From Pseudomonas alcaliphila JAB1 (lineage in GTDB: Bacteria > Pseudomonadota > Gammaproteobacteria > Pseudomonadales > Pseudomonadaceae), in assembly GCF_001941865.1 (NCBI RefSeq), contig NZ_CP016162.1:62001-126000 (forward strand): a stretch of 64,000 bases of DNA. Reading direction: 5' to 3'. The first letter of the stretch is position 1; each line of letters opens with the position of its first letter. Both the position numbers and the translations under genes were made by a program. Under the pieces are notes generated by a model. It was not told where the DNA came from, did not search any database, and worked only from the letters and a program-made list of their open reading frames with translations. Shown here in pieces: positions 1 to 8,945 of this stretch.

Positions 1-585
1 GGCGTGGATCTCGGTGTCGATCAGACCCGGGCGCACGGCATTGACCCGTACACCCTCGCCGCCCAATTCCTTGGCCAGGCCGCGAGTCAGCACGTCCATC
101 GCGCCCTTGGCGCCGGCATAGTCGACGTACTCGAAGGGCGCGCCAAGACTGGCGGCCACCGACGACACCAGCACCATCGAACCACCCTCGCCACCACGAC
201 TACGGGCCATGCGCCGGGCACCTTCGCGAGCGGTGAGATAGCTGCCCAGCACGTTGACGTCGAACATCCGTTGTAGGCGCTCGCCGCTCATCTCCAGCAA
301 CGGCATGGGCGGGGCGACGATGCCGGCATTGACCACCAGGCCGTGCAGTGGGCCGAACTTGCCCATGGCCGCGAACAGGCGCTGTACATCCTCTTCAACC
401 GCCACATCGCCGGGCAGGGCGATGGCCGTGCCGCCCATGGCCTCGATCTGCGCCACCACCTCATCGGCGGCGGCGCGGTCACTGCGATAGTTGATGCCGA
501 CCGTCCAGCCGCCAGCGGCGGCCAGAAGGGCAGTGGCGCGGCCGATGCCGCGGCTGGCGCCGGTAATCAGCAGGTTCTTGCGCAT
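1..585 (-). CDS. SDR family oxidoreductase, 3' end cut by window
   Basis: Short-chain dehydrogenase/reductase of the FabG-like class, an NAD(P)-dependent cytoplasmic oxidoreductase of unknown substrate. The Rossmann motif TGASRGIG is at residues 8-15, an NAG motif follows in the middle, and the catalytic YAGAK (YxxxK) lies near residue 155. 195 codons are visible and the family is usually about 245-250 residues, so roughly the last 50 are outside the window. The start at 585 (MRKNLLITGAS) puts the nucleotide-binding motif where it is expected. It reads leftward, as does the following anion transporter gene, but the two need not be co-transcribed. Family call is secure; substrate is not. Confidence 0.9.
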   Translation of the reverse strand, partial: MRKNLLITGASRGIGRATALLAAAGGWTVGINYRSDRAAADEVVAQIEAMGGTAIALPGDVAVEEDVQRLFAAMGKFGPLHGLVVNAGIVAPPMPLLEMSGERLQRMFDVNVLGSYLTAREGARRMARSRGGEGGSMVLVSSVAASLGAPFEYVDYAGAKGAMDVLTRGLAKELGGEGVRVNAVRPGLIDTEIHA

Positions 586-642
586 TGGGCCTGGCTCCCT
601 GTAGTCGTGCCTGCTAAGGCTGCCCGCTTTTCGTCGTCTGCG

Positions 643-2118
643 CTACATCCACCCCAGCCAACGCCACCAGGTCAGGGCGAACACCAGCATCAGCCCGTAG
701 CCAACCAGCGTCAGCCAGATGCCGGTGCGCAGGAATTGCCGGGCGGTGAAGGTATCGGTGCCGATACAGACCATGTTCTGTGGCGCGTTGATCGGCAACA
801 GGAAGCCGAAGCTGACCACGTAGCCGAGCAGCATGCTCATGCCCAGCGGGTTGATGTCTCCGCCAAGCTGCAGCAGCAGGGCAATCATGATCGGCAGCAT
901 CGCTGAGGTCAGCGCCGTGGCGCTGGCAAAGCCGAGGTGAATGATGATCAGAAAGCCACCGAGTACGGCGAACACCCAGAATGGCGACAGCCCATCCATG
1001 CCCAGATGGGTTACCAGCAGCTTGGCCAGCCAGGTGCCGGCGCCCGTGGCCAGCACCGCACCACCGAGGCTGATGCCAACGCCGAAGACGATCACCGTGC
1101 CCCATGGAATGCGCGGCTGTGCCTGCTTCCAGCTCATTACGCCGAGCCCTGGCATCAGCAACGCCGCCAGGCCCACCAGGGTGGTGGAAGCGGTGTCGAA
1201 GCTGTGCAGCTTGCCCTCGGTGGCCCAGAAACCGAGCAAGGTGAGGACGATGGCCAGCAGCTTGCGCTCATCGAAGGTCATCGGCCCGAGTTCACTGAGC
1301 GCCTTGCGCACGGCCTCCTTGCCGCCTTCGATGCGATCGGTTTCCGGCGGCATGACGCGTAGGATCACCCAGTAAAGCACCGCTGACATCAGCAGACTCC
1401 AGGGTGCGCCGGCGATCAGCCAGTCAGTCCAGGTCACCGATTGGCCGAGCAGCTTCTGCATGAAGCCGGCGGTAAGTAGATTCTGCGCCGCCGAAGTCTG
1501 GATGCCGACGTTCCAAATGCTGGTGGCCTGCGCCACCAGAATCATGATGCCACCAGCGAAGGCCGAGCGCTTGTCCACGCCGAAGGCGGCGATCACCCCC
1601 ATCATGATCGGCACCATGCAGGCCACCCGCGCCGTGGCGCTGGGTACGATGAAGCTGAGCAGAATGGTCACCACGATGGCACCGAGCAGCACGCGATGGG
1701 TGCTGGCGCCGACCTTGGACAGAGTCAGCAGGGCAATGCGTTTGTCCAGCCCGGTCTGGGTCATCGCGGCGGCGATGAACAGTGCCGAAGCCACCAGCGC
1801 CAGTGCCGAGTTGGCAAAACCGCTGAGGGCCATGTTCAGGGCATCCTTGGTGCCGATGAGCTTGTCCGGGTCGGCCAGGGTCGGTGCGCTGCCGAGCAGG
1901 AAGGCCATCAGCGCCAGGATCATGATGGCGCTGACCTCGTAACTCACCGCCTCGCTGATCCAGACGATCACCGCGAAAGCGAGAATTGCCAGCATGCGCT
2001 GCCCGGCCAGCGGTAATCCGGCCTGTTCCGGCAGGAAGATGATCGCCAGGCCGGCAAGCAGCGCGAGCAACAGCCCCCAGGGTAGGCGCAAGGACGGGGA
2101 AGCAGCGTTAGCGGACAT
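643..2118 (-). CDS. SLC13/DASS family anion (dicarboxylate or sulfate) transporter
   Basis: 491-residue polytopic inner-membrane protein with about 11-12 hydrophobic segments. Two internally related halves carry the divalent anion:Na+ symporter style re-entrant loops: a Ser/Thr-rich VPSATARV stretch near residue 158 in the first half, and LPINAPQNMV near residue 435 in the second. Length is normal for bacterial DASS carriers such as SdcS or CitT types. Likely substrates are C4-dicarboxylates, citrate or sulfate; the sequence alone does not decide. It stands between an SDR gene and a divergent SulP gene, so an anion uptake role is consistent. Start at 2118 (MSANAASPS) has a GGAG about 11 bases upstream. 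Confidence 0.85.
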   Translation of the reverse strand: MSANAASPSLRLPWGLLLALLAGLAIIFLPEQAGLPLAGQRMLAILAFAVIVWISEAVSYEVSAIMILALMAFLLGSAPTLADPDKLIGTKDALNMALSGFANSALALVASALFIAAAMTQTGLDKRIALLTLSKVGASTHRVLLGAIVVTILLSFIVPSATARVACMVPIMMGVIAAFGVDKRSAFAGGIMILVAQATSIWNVGIQTSAAQNLLTAGFMQKLLGQSVTWTDWLIAGAPWSLLMSAVLYWVILRVMPPETDRIEGGKEAVRKALSELGPMTFDERKLLAIVLTLLGFWATEGKLHSFDTASTTLVGLAALLMPGLGVMSWKQAQPRIPWGTVIVFGVGISLGGAVLATGAGTWLAKLLVTHLGMDGLSPFWVFAVLGGFLIIIHLGFASATALTSAMLPIMIALLLQLGGDINPLGMSMLLGYVVSFGFLLPINAPQNMVCIGTDTFTARQFLRTGIWLTLVGYGLMLVFALTWWRWLGWM

Positions 2119-2273
2119 GCTGGCGAGACTCCGACGAATGGCAAATCCAGACTATGCACCGCTGACGCGGGTCATCCATTGCCTCGGGTCAGTGTTCTGG
2201 CCTGATGGGTGTTCGTCAGCGGAGTCGGGGGTTACCATGCCTGCCCTTTCGCTTGACCACACGCTGCTCGCTC

Positions 2274-3710
2274 ATGAAACCCGCCTCCCTACGTGCCGAC
2301 CTGCTGGCTGGCCTGACCTCGTCCTTCGCCCTGGTGCCCGAGTGCATCGCCTTCGCCCTGGTAGCGCAGGTCAATCCGCTGATGGGACTGTATGGCGCCT
2401 TCATCATCTGCACCCTCACCGCGCTGTTCGGTGGCCGGCCAGGGATGATTTCCGGTGCGGCCGGTTCGATGGCGGTGGTGATCGTCGCCCTGGTGGTGCA
2501 ACACGGCGTGCAATACCTGCTGGCCACGGTGCTGCTCGGCGGCCTGATCATGCTGGCGTTCGGCCTGCTGCGCCTGGGCAAGCTGATCCGCATGGTGCCG
2601 CACCCGGTGATGCTGGGCTTCGTCAATGGCCTGGCGATCATCATCGCCCTGGCCCAGCTCGAGCACTTCCAGCACGACGGCCACTGGCTGCAGGGTAACG
2701 CGCTGTACCTGATGCTCGGCCTGGTGGCGCTGACCATGGTCATCGTCTACCTGCTGCCACGCCTGACCCGCGCGGTGCCGCCGGCGTTGGTGGCGATTCT
2801 CGGCATCGGCGCGCTGGTCTACCTGCTAGAGCTGCCGACCCATACCCTCGGCGACATGGCGCAGATCGCTGGTGGCCTGCCGAACCTGATGCTGCCGGAC
2901 ATTCCCTGGACGCTGGACACTTTGATCATCATCGCCCCCTACGCCGTGCTGATGGCCCTGGTCGGCCTGCTGGAGACCCTGCTGACCCTGAACCTCACCG
3001 ACGAAATCACTGCCACGCGCGGCCACCCGGATCGCGAGTGCGTGGCGCTCGGTGTGGCCAACATGACCTCCGGCCTGTTCGGCGGCATGGGCGGCTGCGC
3101 GATGATCGGCCAGACGGTGATCAACCTCAGCTCCGGCGGGCGCGGGCGGCTGTCCGGCGTGGTCGCCGGGGTGATGATCCTGCTCTTCGTGCTGTTCCTC
3201 TCGCCGCTGATCGAGCGCATCCCGCTGGCGGCGCTGGTTGGGGTGATGTTCGTGGTGGCGCAGCAGACCTTCGCCTGGGGCTCGCTGCGCGTGGCCGGCA
3301 AGGTACCGGCCAATGACGTGCTGGTAATCGTCGCGGTGACCGCCATCACGGTCGCCACCGACCTGGCTACCGCCGTGCTCTGCGGCATCGTCATCGCCGC
3401 GCTCAACTTCGCCTGGCAGCATGCCCGCGAGCTGTATGCCGACAGCGATATGCAGGCCGACGGCAGCAAGCTGTACCGCGCCCACGGCACCCTGTTCTTC
3501 GCCTCCTGCACTACCTTCCTGGCGCAGTTCGAGCCGGCCGACGACCCGCAGCAGGTGACCCTGGACTGCCGTCACCTGAGCTTCGTCGACTACTCGGCCA
3601 TCGCCGCGCTGAAGACCCTGCGCGAGCGCTACGAACGCGCCGGCAAGCACTTGCGTGTGGTGCACCTGTCCGAGCGTTGCAAGCAGTTGCTCAAGCGCGC
3701 TGGCGAGTAG
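2274..3710 (+). CDS. SulP family inorganic anion transporter with STAS domain
   Basis: SulP (SLC26-like) permease for sulfate, bicarbonate or related anions. From the chosen start it is 478 residues: hydrophobic transport core from about residue 8 to 385, opening with a canonical LVPECIAFALVAQ segment, and a C-terminal cytoplasmic STAS domain of about 85 residues (LDCRHLSFVDYSAIAALKTL region). I start it at 2274 (MKPASLRADLL) because the extra 23 residues of an upstream in-frame start at 2205 are basic, cysteine-containing and unlike the family. The bidirectional terminator at 3729 follows. Substrate is not determinable here. Confidence 0.87.
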   Translation: MKPASLRADLLAGLTSSFALVPECIAFALVAQVNPLMGLYGAFIICTLTALFGGRPGMISGAAGSMAVVIVALVVQHGVQYLLATVLLGGLIMLAFGLLRLGKLIRMVPHPVMLGFVNGLAIIIALAQLEHFQHDGHWLQGNALYLMLGLVALTMVIVYLLPRLTRAVPPALVAILGIGALVYLLELPTHTLGDMAQIAGGLPNLMLPDIPWTLDTLIIIAPYAVLMALVGLLETLLTLNLTDEITATRGHPDRECVALGVANMTSGLFGGMGGCAMIGQTVINLSSGGRGRLSGVVAGVMILLFVLFLSPLIERIPLAALVGVMFVVAQQTFAWGSLRVAGKVPANDVLVIVAVTAITVATDLATAVLCGIVIAALNFAWQHARELYADSDMQADGSKLYRAHGTLFFASCTTFLAQFEPADDPQQVTLDCRHLSFVDYSAIAALKTLRERYERAGKHLRVVHLSERCKQLLKRAGE

Positions 3711-3728
3711 ACGGCTGGCGCCGTAACG

Positions 3729-3767
3729 AAAAAACCGCTGCCCTGTCGCCAGGTGCAGCGGTTTTTT
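3729..3767. terminator. Bidirectional intrinsic terminator between sulP and trpA
   Basis: AAAAAACCGCTGC and GCAGCGGTTTTTT form a stem with an 11-base loop. A-run on one side and T-run on the other serve both strands, as expected between convergent genes. Confidence 0.9.
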
Positions 3768-3784
3768 CTTTGCATCGAGGACGA

Positions 3785-4594
3785 TCAGCGGCGCGCGCCA
3801 CGCACCCCTTCGGCCAGTTCGCGGCACAGGCCGAGTACGCCGTCGATGGCTTGTTGCGGGCTTTGCGCTGCGGCGATCTTGTCGATCAGCGCCGAGCCGA
3901 CCACCGCGCCCTCGGCGCGCTTGGCCACTTCCGCGGCGTGCTCCGGGGTGCGGATGCCGAAGCCGATGCACAGCGGCAGGTCGGTGTGGCGACGCAGGCG
4001 CGCCACGGCTTCCTCGACGTGATCCATGGTCGCCGCGCCAGCGCCGGTAACGCCGGCCACCGACACGTAGTAGACGAAGCCGGAGCTGCCGGCCAGTACG
4101 GTGGGCAGGCGGTCGTCGTCGGTGGTCGGCGTGGTCAGGCGAATGAAGTCGATGCCGGCGCTCTGCGCCGGTTCGCACAGCTCGTCGTTATGCTCCGGCG
4201 GCAGGTCGACAACGATCAGACCGTCGACGCCGGCCTCTTTGGCATCAGCGATGAAGCGTTCGACGCCGTAGACGAAGATCGGGTTGTAGTAGCCCATCAG
4301 CACCAGCGGCGTGCTCTGGTTGCCTTCGCGGAATTCACGAACCATCTGCAGCGTCTGCTGCATGCCCTGCTTGCCGGCCAACGCACGAATGTTGGCGAGC
4401 TGGATAGCCGGGCCGTCGGCCATCGGGTCGGTGAACGGCATGCCCAGCTCGATCACGTCGGCGCCAGCGTCCGGCAGGCCCTTGAGGATACTCAGCGAGG
4501 TGGCGTAGTCGGGGTCACCAGCAGTGATGAAGGTGACCAGCGCGGCACGGTTTTCCTGCTTGAGTTCGGCGAAACGGTTCTGCAGGCGGCTCAT
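3785..4594 (-). CDS. trpA: Tryptophan synthase alpha subunit
   Basis: 269-residue TIM-barrel subunit that cleaves indole-3-glycerol phosphate to indole and glyceraldehyde 3-phosphate in the alpha2beta2 TrpAB complex. The N-terminus [12 protein letters not shown], the [11 protein letters not shown] strand and the [14 protein letters not shown] segment carrying the catalytic Glu and Asp are all present. The start at 4594 overlaps the stop of trpB by four bases (ATGA), which fixes the start against a longer open frame and implies translational coupling. Length equals the Pseudomonas norm. Transcribed from the trpB promoter under TrpI control. Confidence 0.98.
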   Translation of the reverse strand: MSRLQNRFAELKQENRAALVTFITAGDPDYATSLSILKGLPDAGADVIELGMPFTDPMADGPAIQLANIRALAGKQGMQQTLQMVREFREGNQSTPLVLMGYYNPIFVYGVERFIADAKEAGVDGLIVVDLPPEHNDELCEPAQSAGIDFIRLTTPTTDDDRLPTVLAGSSGFVYYVSVAGVTGAGAATMDHVEEAVARLRRHTDLPLCIGFGIRTPEHAAEVAKRAEGAVVGSALIDKIAAAQSPQQAIDGVLGLCRELAEGVRGARR

Positions 4595-5805
4595 GCGTGC
4601 TTCTCCTGGTTGTCCTGCATGTGGTGCATCACGGTCTGCATGTCCTTGTCGCCACGACCGGACAGGTTGATCACCATCAGGTGATCCTTGGGCAGCTTGG
4701 GTGCGCGCTTGAATGCTTCGGCCAGCGCGTGGGCGCTCTCCAGGGCCGGGATGATGCCTTCCAGGCGGCAGCACTGGTGGAAGGCTTCGAGGGCTTCGTC
4801 ATCGCTGATCGGCACGTATTCGACGCGCTTGATCTCGTGCAACCAGGCGTGTTCCGGGCCGACGCCGGGGTAGTCGAGGCCGGCGGAAATCGAGTGGGCA
4901 TCGGTGATCTGGCCGTCGTCGTCCTGCAGCAGGAAGGTGCGGTTGCCGTGCAACACGCCCGGCGCGCCGCCAGCCATGCTCGCCGCATGCTTGCCGGTGT
5001 CGATGCCGTGACCGGCTGCCTCGACGCCGACGATCTGCACGCCTTCGTCATCGAGGAAGGGGTGGAACAGGCCGATGGCGTTGGAGCCGCCGCCGATGCA
5101 GGCCACCAGCGAGTCGGGCAGGCGCCCTTCCTTCTCGAGAATCTGCTCGCGCACTTCGTTGCCGATCACCGACTGGAAGTCACGCACCATGGCCGGATAC
5201 GGATGCGGGCCGGCGGCGGTGCCGATCAGGTAGAAGGTGTTGTGGACGTTGGTTACCCAGTCGCGCAGGGCCTCGTTCATGGCATCCTTGAGGGTGCCGG
5301 TGCCGGCGGTGACCGGAATCACCTCGGCGCCGAGCAGCTTCATGCGAAAGACGTTGGCCTGCTGGCGCTCGATGTCGGTGGTGCCCATGTACACCACGCA
5401 CTGCATGCCGAAACGTGCAGCCACGGTGGCGGTGGCCACGCCGTGCATGCCGGCGCCGGTCTCGGCGATGATGCGCTGCTTGCCCATGCGCTTGGCCAGG
5501 AGGATCTGGCCGATGCAGTTGTTGATCTTGTGCGCGCCGGTGTGGTTGAGGTCTTCGCGCTTGAGGTAGATCTTCGCCCCGCCGAAGTGCTCGGAGAGGC
5601 GCTCGGCGTAGTACAGCGGGCTGGCGCGGCCGATGTAGTCGCGCTGGAAGTAGGCCAGTTCTTCGAGGAAGGCCGGATCGCTCTTGGCCTTCTCGTATTC
5701 GGCGGCCAGCGAGTTGATCAGCGGCATCAGGGTTTCGGCGACGAACTGACCGCCGAAGCGGCCGAACAGGCCGCGAGCGTCGGGGCCGGTGCGAAATGAG
5801 GTCAT
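4591..5805 (-). CDS. trpB: Tryptophan synthase beta subunit
   Basis: 404-residue PLP enzyme that condenses indole with serine to give tryptophan. The PLP lysine is in HTGAHKINN, the catalytic Glu is in ETGAGMHG, and the phosphate loop is GGGSNAIG. The start at 5805 (MTSFRTGPD) is chosen over an in-frame start 21 codons upstream because it matches the family's N-terminus. It is first gene of the trpBA pair and is divergent from trpI across 131 bases, the arrangement known in P. aeruginosa and P. putida, where TrpI bound to indole-3-glycerol phosphate activates trpBA. Confidence 0.98.
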   Translation of the reverse strand: MTSFRTGPDARGLFGRFGGQFVAETLMPLINSLAAEYEKAKSDPAFLEELAYFQRDYIGRASPLYYAERLSEHFGGAKIYLKREDLNHTGAHKINNCIGQILLAKRMGKQRIIAETGAGMHGVATATVAARFGMQCVVYMGTTDIERQQANVFRMKLLGAEVIPVTAGTGTLKDAMNEALRDWVTNVHNTFYLIGTAAGPHPYPAMVRDFQSVIGNEVREQILEKEGRLPDSLVACIGGGSNAIGLFHPFLDDEGVQIVGVEAAGHGIDTGKHAASMAGGAPGVLHGNRTFLLQDDDGQITDAHSISAGLDYPGVGPEHAWLHEIKRVEYVPISDDEALEAFHQCCRLEGIIPALESAHALAEAFKRAPKLPKDHLMVINLSGRGDKDMQTVMHHMQDNQEKHA

Positions 5806-5936
5806 GATCGAGCTCCTGTCTGGGCTCCTCTGCCCACAAGCGGACAGGAGGATTGGCAATGGCGCCATTCTACCCCTGGCGGGCAGGCTGAAAAGCGATT
5901 AGATTGCCCTGACATGTCAGTAAAAGTCACAAGTCA
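5806..5936. promoter_or_regulatory. Divergent trpB/trpI promoter region with palindrome
   Basis: 131-base region between divergent trpB and trpI. A perfect 12-bp palindrome CTGACATGTCAG lies at 5909-5920, with a related half site TGAC/GTCA again at 5926-5935 just before the trpI start. In other pseudomonads TrpI binds this intergenic region to activate trpBA and repress itself; assigning these sites to TrpI is inference. Confidence 0.6.
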
Positions 5937-6824
5937 ATGAACCGAGAACTGCCCCCGCTGAATGCCCTGCGCGCCTTCGAGGCCGCTGCTCGCCTGCAGA
6001 GTGTCAGCCGTGCGGGCGAGGAGCTGCATGTTACCCATGGTGCGATCAGTCGGCAGATTCGTGCATTGGAAGAACAGCTTGGGGTCAGTCTGTTCGACAA
6101 GGATGGTCGCGGCGTGAAACTCACCGATGCCGGCATGCGCCTGCGCGATGCGGCAAGCGATGCCTTCGAGCGCCTGCGCGGCGTCTGTGCCGAGCTGCGC
6201 CAGCGCCAGGACGATGCACCCTTCGTCCTCGGTTGCCCCGGCAGCCTGCTGGCGCGCTGGTTTATCCCGCGTCTGGATCGCCTCAATCGCGAGTTACCGG
6301 AACTGCACCTGCAGTTATCCGCCAGTGAGGGCGAACTGGACCCGCGTCGCCCTGGAGTGGATGCCACCCTGTGCTTCGCCAGCCCGCCCTGGCCGGTGGA
6401 CATGCAGGTGTACGAGCTGGGCGTAGAGCGCATCGGCCCGGTGCTGAGCCCACGCTACGCCAGTTATGAGCAGCTCGGTTCGGCGCCGGCGGCCGCCTTG
6501 CTGGATGAGCCGCTGCTACATACCGCGTCGCGCCCCCAGGCCTGGCCGCAATGGGCCCTTGCGCAAGGGCTCGACTCGCACAAGCTGCAGCATGGGCAGG
6601 GCTTCGAACATCTCTACTATCTGCTGGAGGCCGCCGCGGCGGGCCTCGGTGTGGCGATCGCCCCGCAGATGCTGGTAGCCGACGACCTGGCCGCTGGTCG
6701 CCTGGTCGCGCCTTGGGGCTTCGTCGAAACGTCGGCGCGCCTGGCGTTGTGGGTGCCTGGTCGCGCGCGGGACGGCCGTGCTCAGCAACTGGCGCGCTGG
6801 CTGGAGCGCGAGCTACGGGTTTAG
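5937..6824 (+). CDS. trpI: LysR-type transcriptional activator of trpBA
   Basis: 295-residue LysR-family regulator. The N-terminal winged helix-turn-helix spans about residues 6-65 ([23 protein letters not shown], then [15 protein letters not shown], with the usual recognition helix), followed by a periplasmic-binding-like effector domain to the C-terminus. Its position divergent from trpBA identifies it as TrpI, whose known co-inducer is indole-3-glycerol phosphate. The start at 5937 gives the standard short N-terminal arm ([12 protein letters not shown]). No anomalies are visible. Confidence 0.95.
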   Translation: MNRELPPLNALRAFEAAARLQSVSRAGEELHVTHGAISRQIRALEEQLGVSLFDKDGRGVKLTDAGMRLRDAASDAFERLRGVCAELRQRQDDAPFVLGCPGSLLARWFIPRLDRLNRELPELHLQLSASEGELDPRRPGVDATLCFASPPWPVDMQVYELGVERIGPVLSPRYASYEQLGSAPAAALLDEPLLHTASRPQAWPQWALAQGLDSHKLQHGQGFEHLYYLLEAAAAGLGVAIAPQMLVADDLAAGRLVAPWGFVETSARLALWVPGRARDGRAQQLARWLERELRV

Positions 6825-6889
6825 GTCATTTCGGCGCGTGCTCTGGCTGCTGGTCTAGGCTGGTAGTAAAGCCACCGTGGAGCAATGAC

Positions 6890-7105
6890 ATGTCCAACCA
6901 CCACACCTACAAGAAGATCGAGATCATCGGCTCGTCCCGCACCAGCATCGAGGAGGCCATCGAGAACGCCTTGGCCGAATGCGCCAAGAGCGTGCGCAAC
7001 ATGGACTGGTTCGAGGTCGTCGACACCCGTGGCCATATCGAGAATGGCAAGGTGGGTCACTACCAGGTCACGCTCAAGATTGGCTTTCGCTTGAGTGGTA
7101 GCTGA
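6890..7105 (+). CDS. Dodecin, flavin-binding storage protein
   Basis: 71-residue dodecin. It begins MSNHHTYKKIEIIGSS, has the SIEEAIENALAECAKSV helix, the NMDWFEVVDTRGHI strand with the Trp that stacks on the flavin, and the final GHYQVTLKIGFRL strand. Dodecins form hollow dodecamers that bind FMN, FAD or riboflavin and buffer flavin. The start at 6890 is preceded by GTGGAG and matches family length, so the longer open frame upstream is not used. Its last 32 bases overlap the 3' end of the convergent epimerase-like gene. Confidence 0.93.
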   Translation: MSNHHTYKKIEIIGSSRTSIEEAIENALAECAKSVRNMDWFEVVDTRGHIENGKVGHYQVTLKIGFRLSGS

Positions 7106-8051
7106 TGCCCTGGGCGGCGAGGAAGGCGTAGAAGGCTTCGCGGCTTGAATAGCGCGGTTGGTAGCCGAATTCCTCCTTCAGGCGCTGGTTGGCCAGCACA
7201 GGTCGGTAGCGCAGAAAATCCAGCTGCTCCGGGCCGTACTGGCTCAGCCCCAGTGGTTTGAGCAGGCGCAGCGCGCCGCTGAGCAGCGGCGCCGGTAGTG
7301 GCCGGTAGGGTTTGCCGAGGATCTCGGCGATTTCCTTGAGGCTCAACGCGCCATCGCCGGCCAGGTTGTAGATGCCTTCGCGGTTCTTTTCCAGGCCCTG
7401 GCGGATGATGCCGACCACGTCCTGCTCCCAGATGAACACGAAACGGCTGCTGTGGCCGAGCACGCCCAGCACCGTGCGCTTCTTGAACAGGTCGCTGATC
7501 GGGTTGTTCAGGCGCTTGCCAAGGATGGTGCCGGGGCGCAGCACCAGTTGACGCAGGTGCGGATGTTCCTCGCGGCAGCGCGCCAACAGTTGTTCGATTT
7601 CCAGTTTGTGCTTGGCGTAGGTGAAATGCGGGTGGCCACGTAGCGGCTGGTCTTCGTCGATCCATTCGGCATTGTCCGCGGCGTAGCCGTAAGCTGCGCC
7701 GGAGCTGGTGAGCACCAGTTGGCGCACACCGTTGGCGAGTGCGCTATCGACCAGGCACTGGGTACCACCGACCTCGATGGCGTGCAGGTGGGCTTCGGTC
7801 ATATCGCGTGGTGGGCGGATCACCGTGGCCAGATGGACGATGGCGTCCGGTTTGCTGCCACTGACGCAGGCACGCACCTGCGCCGGGCGGCCCATGTCCA
7901 GTAGCACCGGCTCGACGTTGGCTTTCAGCCCTTGGCTGGCGAGGGGGCGGATGTCTGCGGCGATCAGTGCCCATTCGGGGTGCTGGATGGCCAGTTCGTC
8001 GAGCAGCTGATGGCCGATGAAGCCGGCAGCACCGGTGATCAGAACGCGCAT
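7074..8051 (-). CDS. NAD-dependent epimerase/dehydratase family protein (extended SDR)
   Basis: 325-residue extended SDR. GAAGFIG at residues 8-14 is the Rossmann glycine motif, TSSGAAYG supplies the catalytic Ser/Thr and FTYAKHKLE supplies the YxxxK pair. It resembles sugar-nucleotide epimerases in the N-terminal half. The C-terminal substrate-binding half is not one I can assign to a substrate. The gene is convergent with dodecin and shares 32 bases at the 3' end. No operon partner is visible. Confidence 0.87.
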   Translation of the reverse strand: MRVLITGAAGFIGHQLLDELAIQHPEWALIAADIRPLASQGLKANVEPVLLDMGRPAQVRACVSGSKPDAIVHLATVIRPPRDMTEAHLHAIEVGGTQCLVDSALANGVRQLVLTSSGAAYGYAADNAEWIDEDQPLRGHPHFTYAKHKLEIEQLLARCREEHPHLRQLVLRPGTILGKRLNNPISDLFKKRTVLGVLGHSSRFVFIWEQDVVGIIRQGLEKNREGIYNLAGDGALSLKEIAEILGKPYRPLPAPLLSGALRLLKPLGLSQYGPEQLDFLRYRPVLANQRLKEEFGYQPRYSSREAFYAFLAAQGISYHSSESQS

Positions 8052-8339
8052 GATTGCCTCCCGGCGGATACTGATGTCCGCCCTGGTCCGTTCAAATACC
8101 GGAAGAGCGCCGGTGCGACGGACGTGGCCCGTTGAGACGCGGGCCTTGTGATTATGGTTCTTACCGACGCCAGGCTAGGCGGACGACCGCCAGCTGACAA
8201 TGGCAGAAGTCGCCAGCGGCCGTAGCGATTTACGCCAGGCGCACGGGGGCTGTGGTACCGCGCACAGCCATGAGGGTTGCGGCTGGCCACAGAGGCGTGG
8301 ATCAGGCAAGCTGGCCGCGCTTATTCAGGGAGGATAGTC

Positions 8340-8924
8340 ATGTTCAGGATGATGCTGGTGTTGTTCGTCGCACTGTCGCTCGGCGGCTGCATCGACAACG
8401 AACCGCCACTTGTCGAGGAGCGCCGCCTGCTGCTCAGCGGTGAGGATTTCGCCGCTTACGAGGCGCCGGACGAAGGGCACTACGAGAAGCTGGTGACCTA
8501 CGCTGCGCGCAGCATCGACCTCAGTTTCGAGAGCGAGGGCAGCGACTGGTTCTATCTCTACAGCGGTGTCTCTCTCTATCCGCGCGCCGCTGATGCGCTG
8601 ATGACCAGTTATGCCGAGACGTTCGGCGCCTCGTTCGGCCTGCGTGACAGCGGGCTGGTGCAGCAGGATCTGCCGCTGGAAACCAAGTTGGCCAGTCGCG
8701 CCAGCCTCAAGCTGCTGACCCAGGACGGTGAGCCGGTGGGCAACCTGTTCTATGCCACGGTCGGCAACAAGTCGATGTTCACCATCTTCACCGGGGTGTA
8801 TTTCGAGCAGCCCGAGGACTTCGAGGCGTTCATCGCGCCCAAGCTGCTGGCGTTGCGTGAATACCAGCACAGCGATCCGTTGCTGAGCTGGGCGGGCGAC
8901 AAGCTGGGGTTGGGCGCCGATTGA
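8340..8924 (+). CDS. Hypothetical lipoprotein
   Basis: 194-residue protein with a lipoprotein signal: MFRMMLVLFVALSLGGC, with the lipobox cysteine at 17. The start at 8340 has a strong GGGAGGA Shine-Dalgarno; an upstream in-frame start at 8277 would bury the signal sequence. The residue after Cys is Ile, which does not suggest inner-membrane retention, so an outer-membrane location is likely. The mature part is acidic and mixed alpha/beta, with no domain I recognise. It is followed closely by a convergent membrane-protein gene. Confidence 0.8.
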   Translation: MFRMMLVLFVALSLGGCIDNEPPLVEERRLLLSGEDFAAYEAPDEGHYEKLVTYAARSIDLSFESEGSDWFYLYSGVSLYPRAADALMTSYAETFGASFGLRDSGLVQQDLPLETKLASRASLKLLTQDGEPVGNLFYATVGNKSMFTIFTGVYFEQPEDFEAFIAPKLLALREYQHSDPLLSWAGDKLGLGAD

Positions 8925-8945
8925 GCCGCCCCAGGGCGAAGACGA

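Noticed and set aside
2826..4178. 450-codon antisense frame spanning the end of sulP and part of trpA
   Set aside because: It crosses a clear bidirectional terminator and two well-supported genes, and its composition is His/Gln/Arg-rich junk.
8052..8339. Possible small gene in the 288-base gap before the lipoprotein gene
   Set aside because: The short frames there lack ribosome sites and are Arg-rich. I see only probable divergent promoter sequence.
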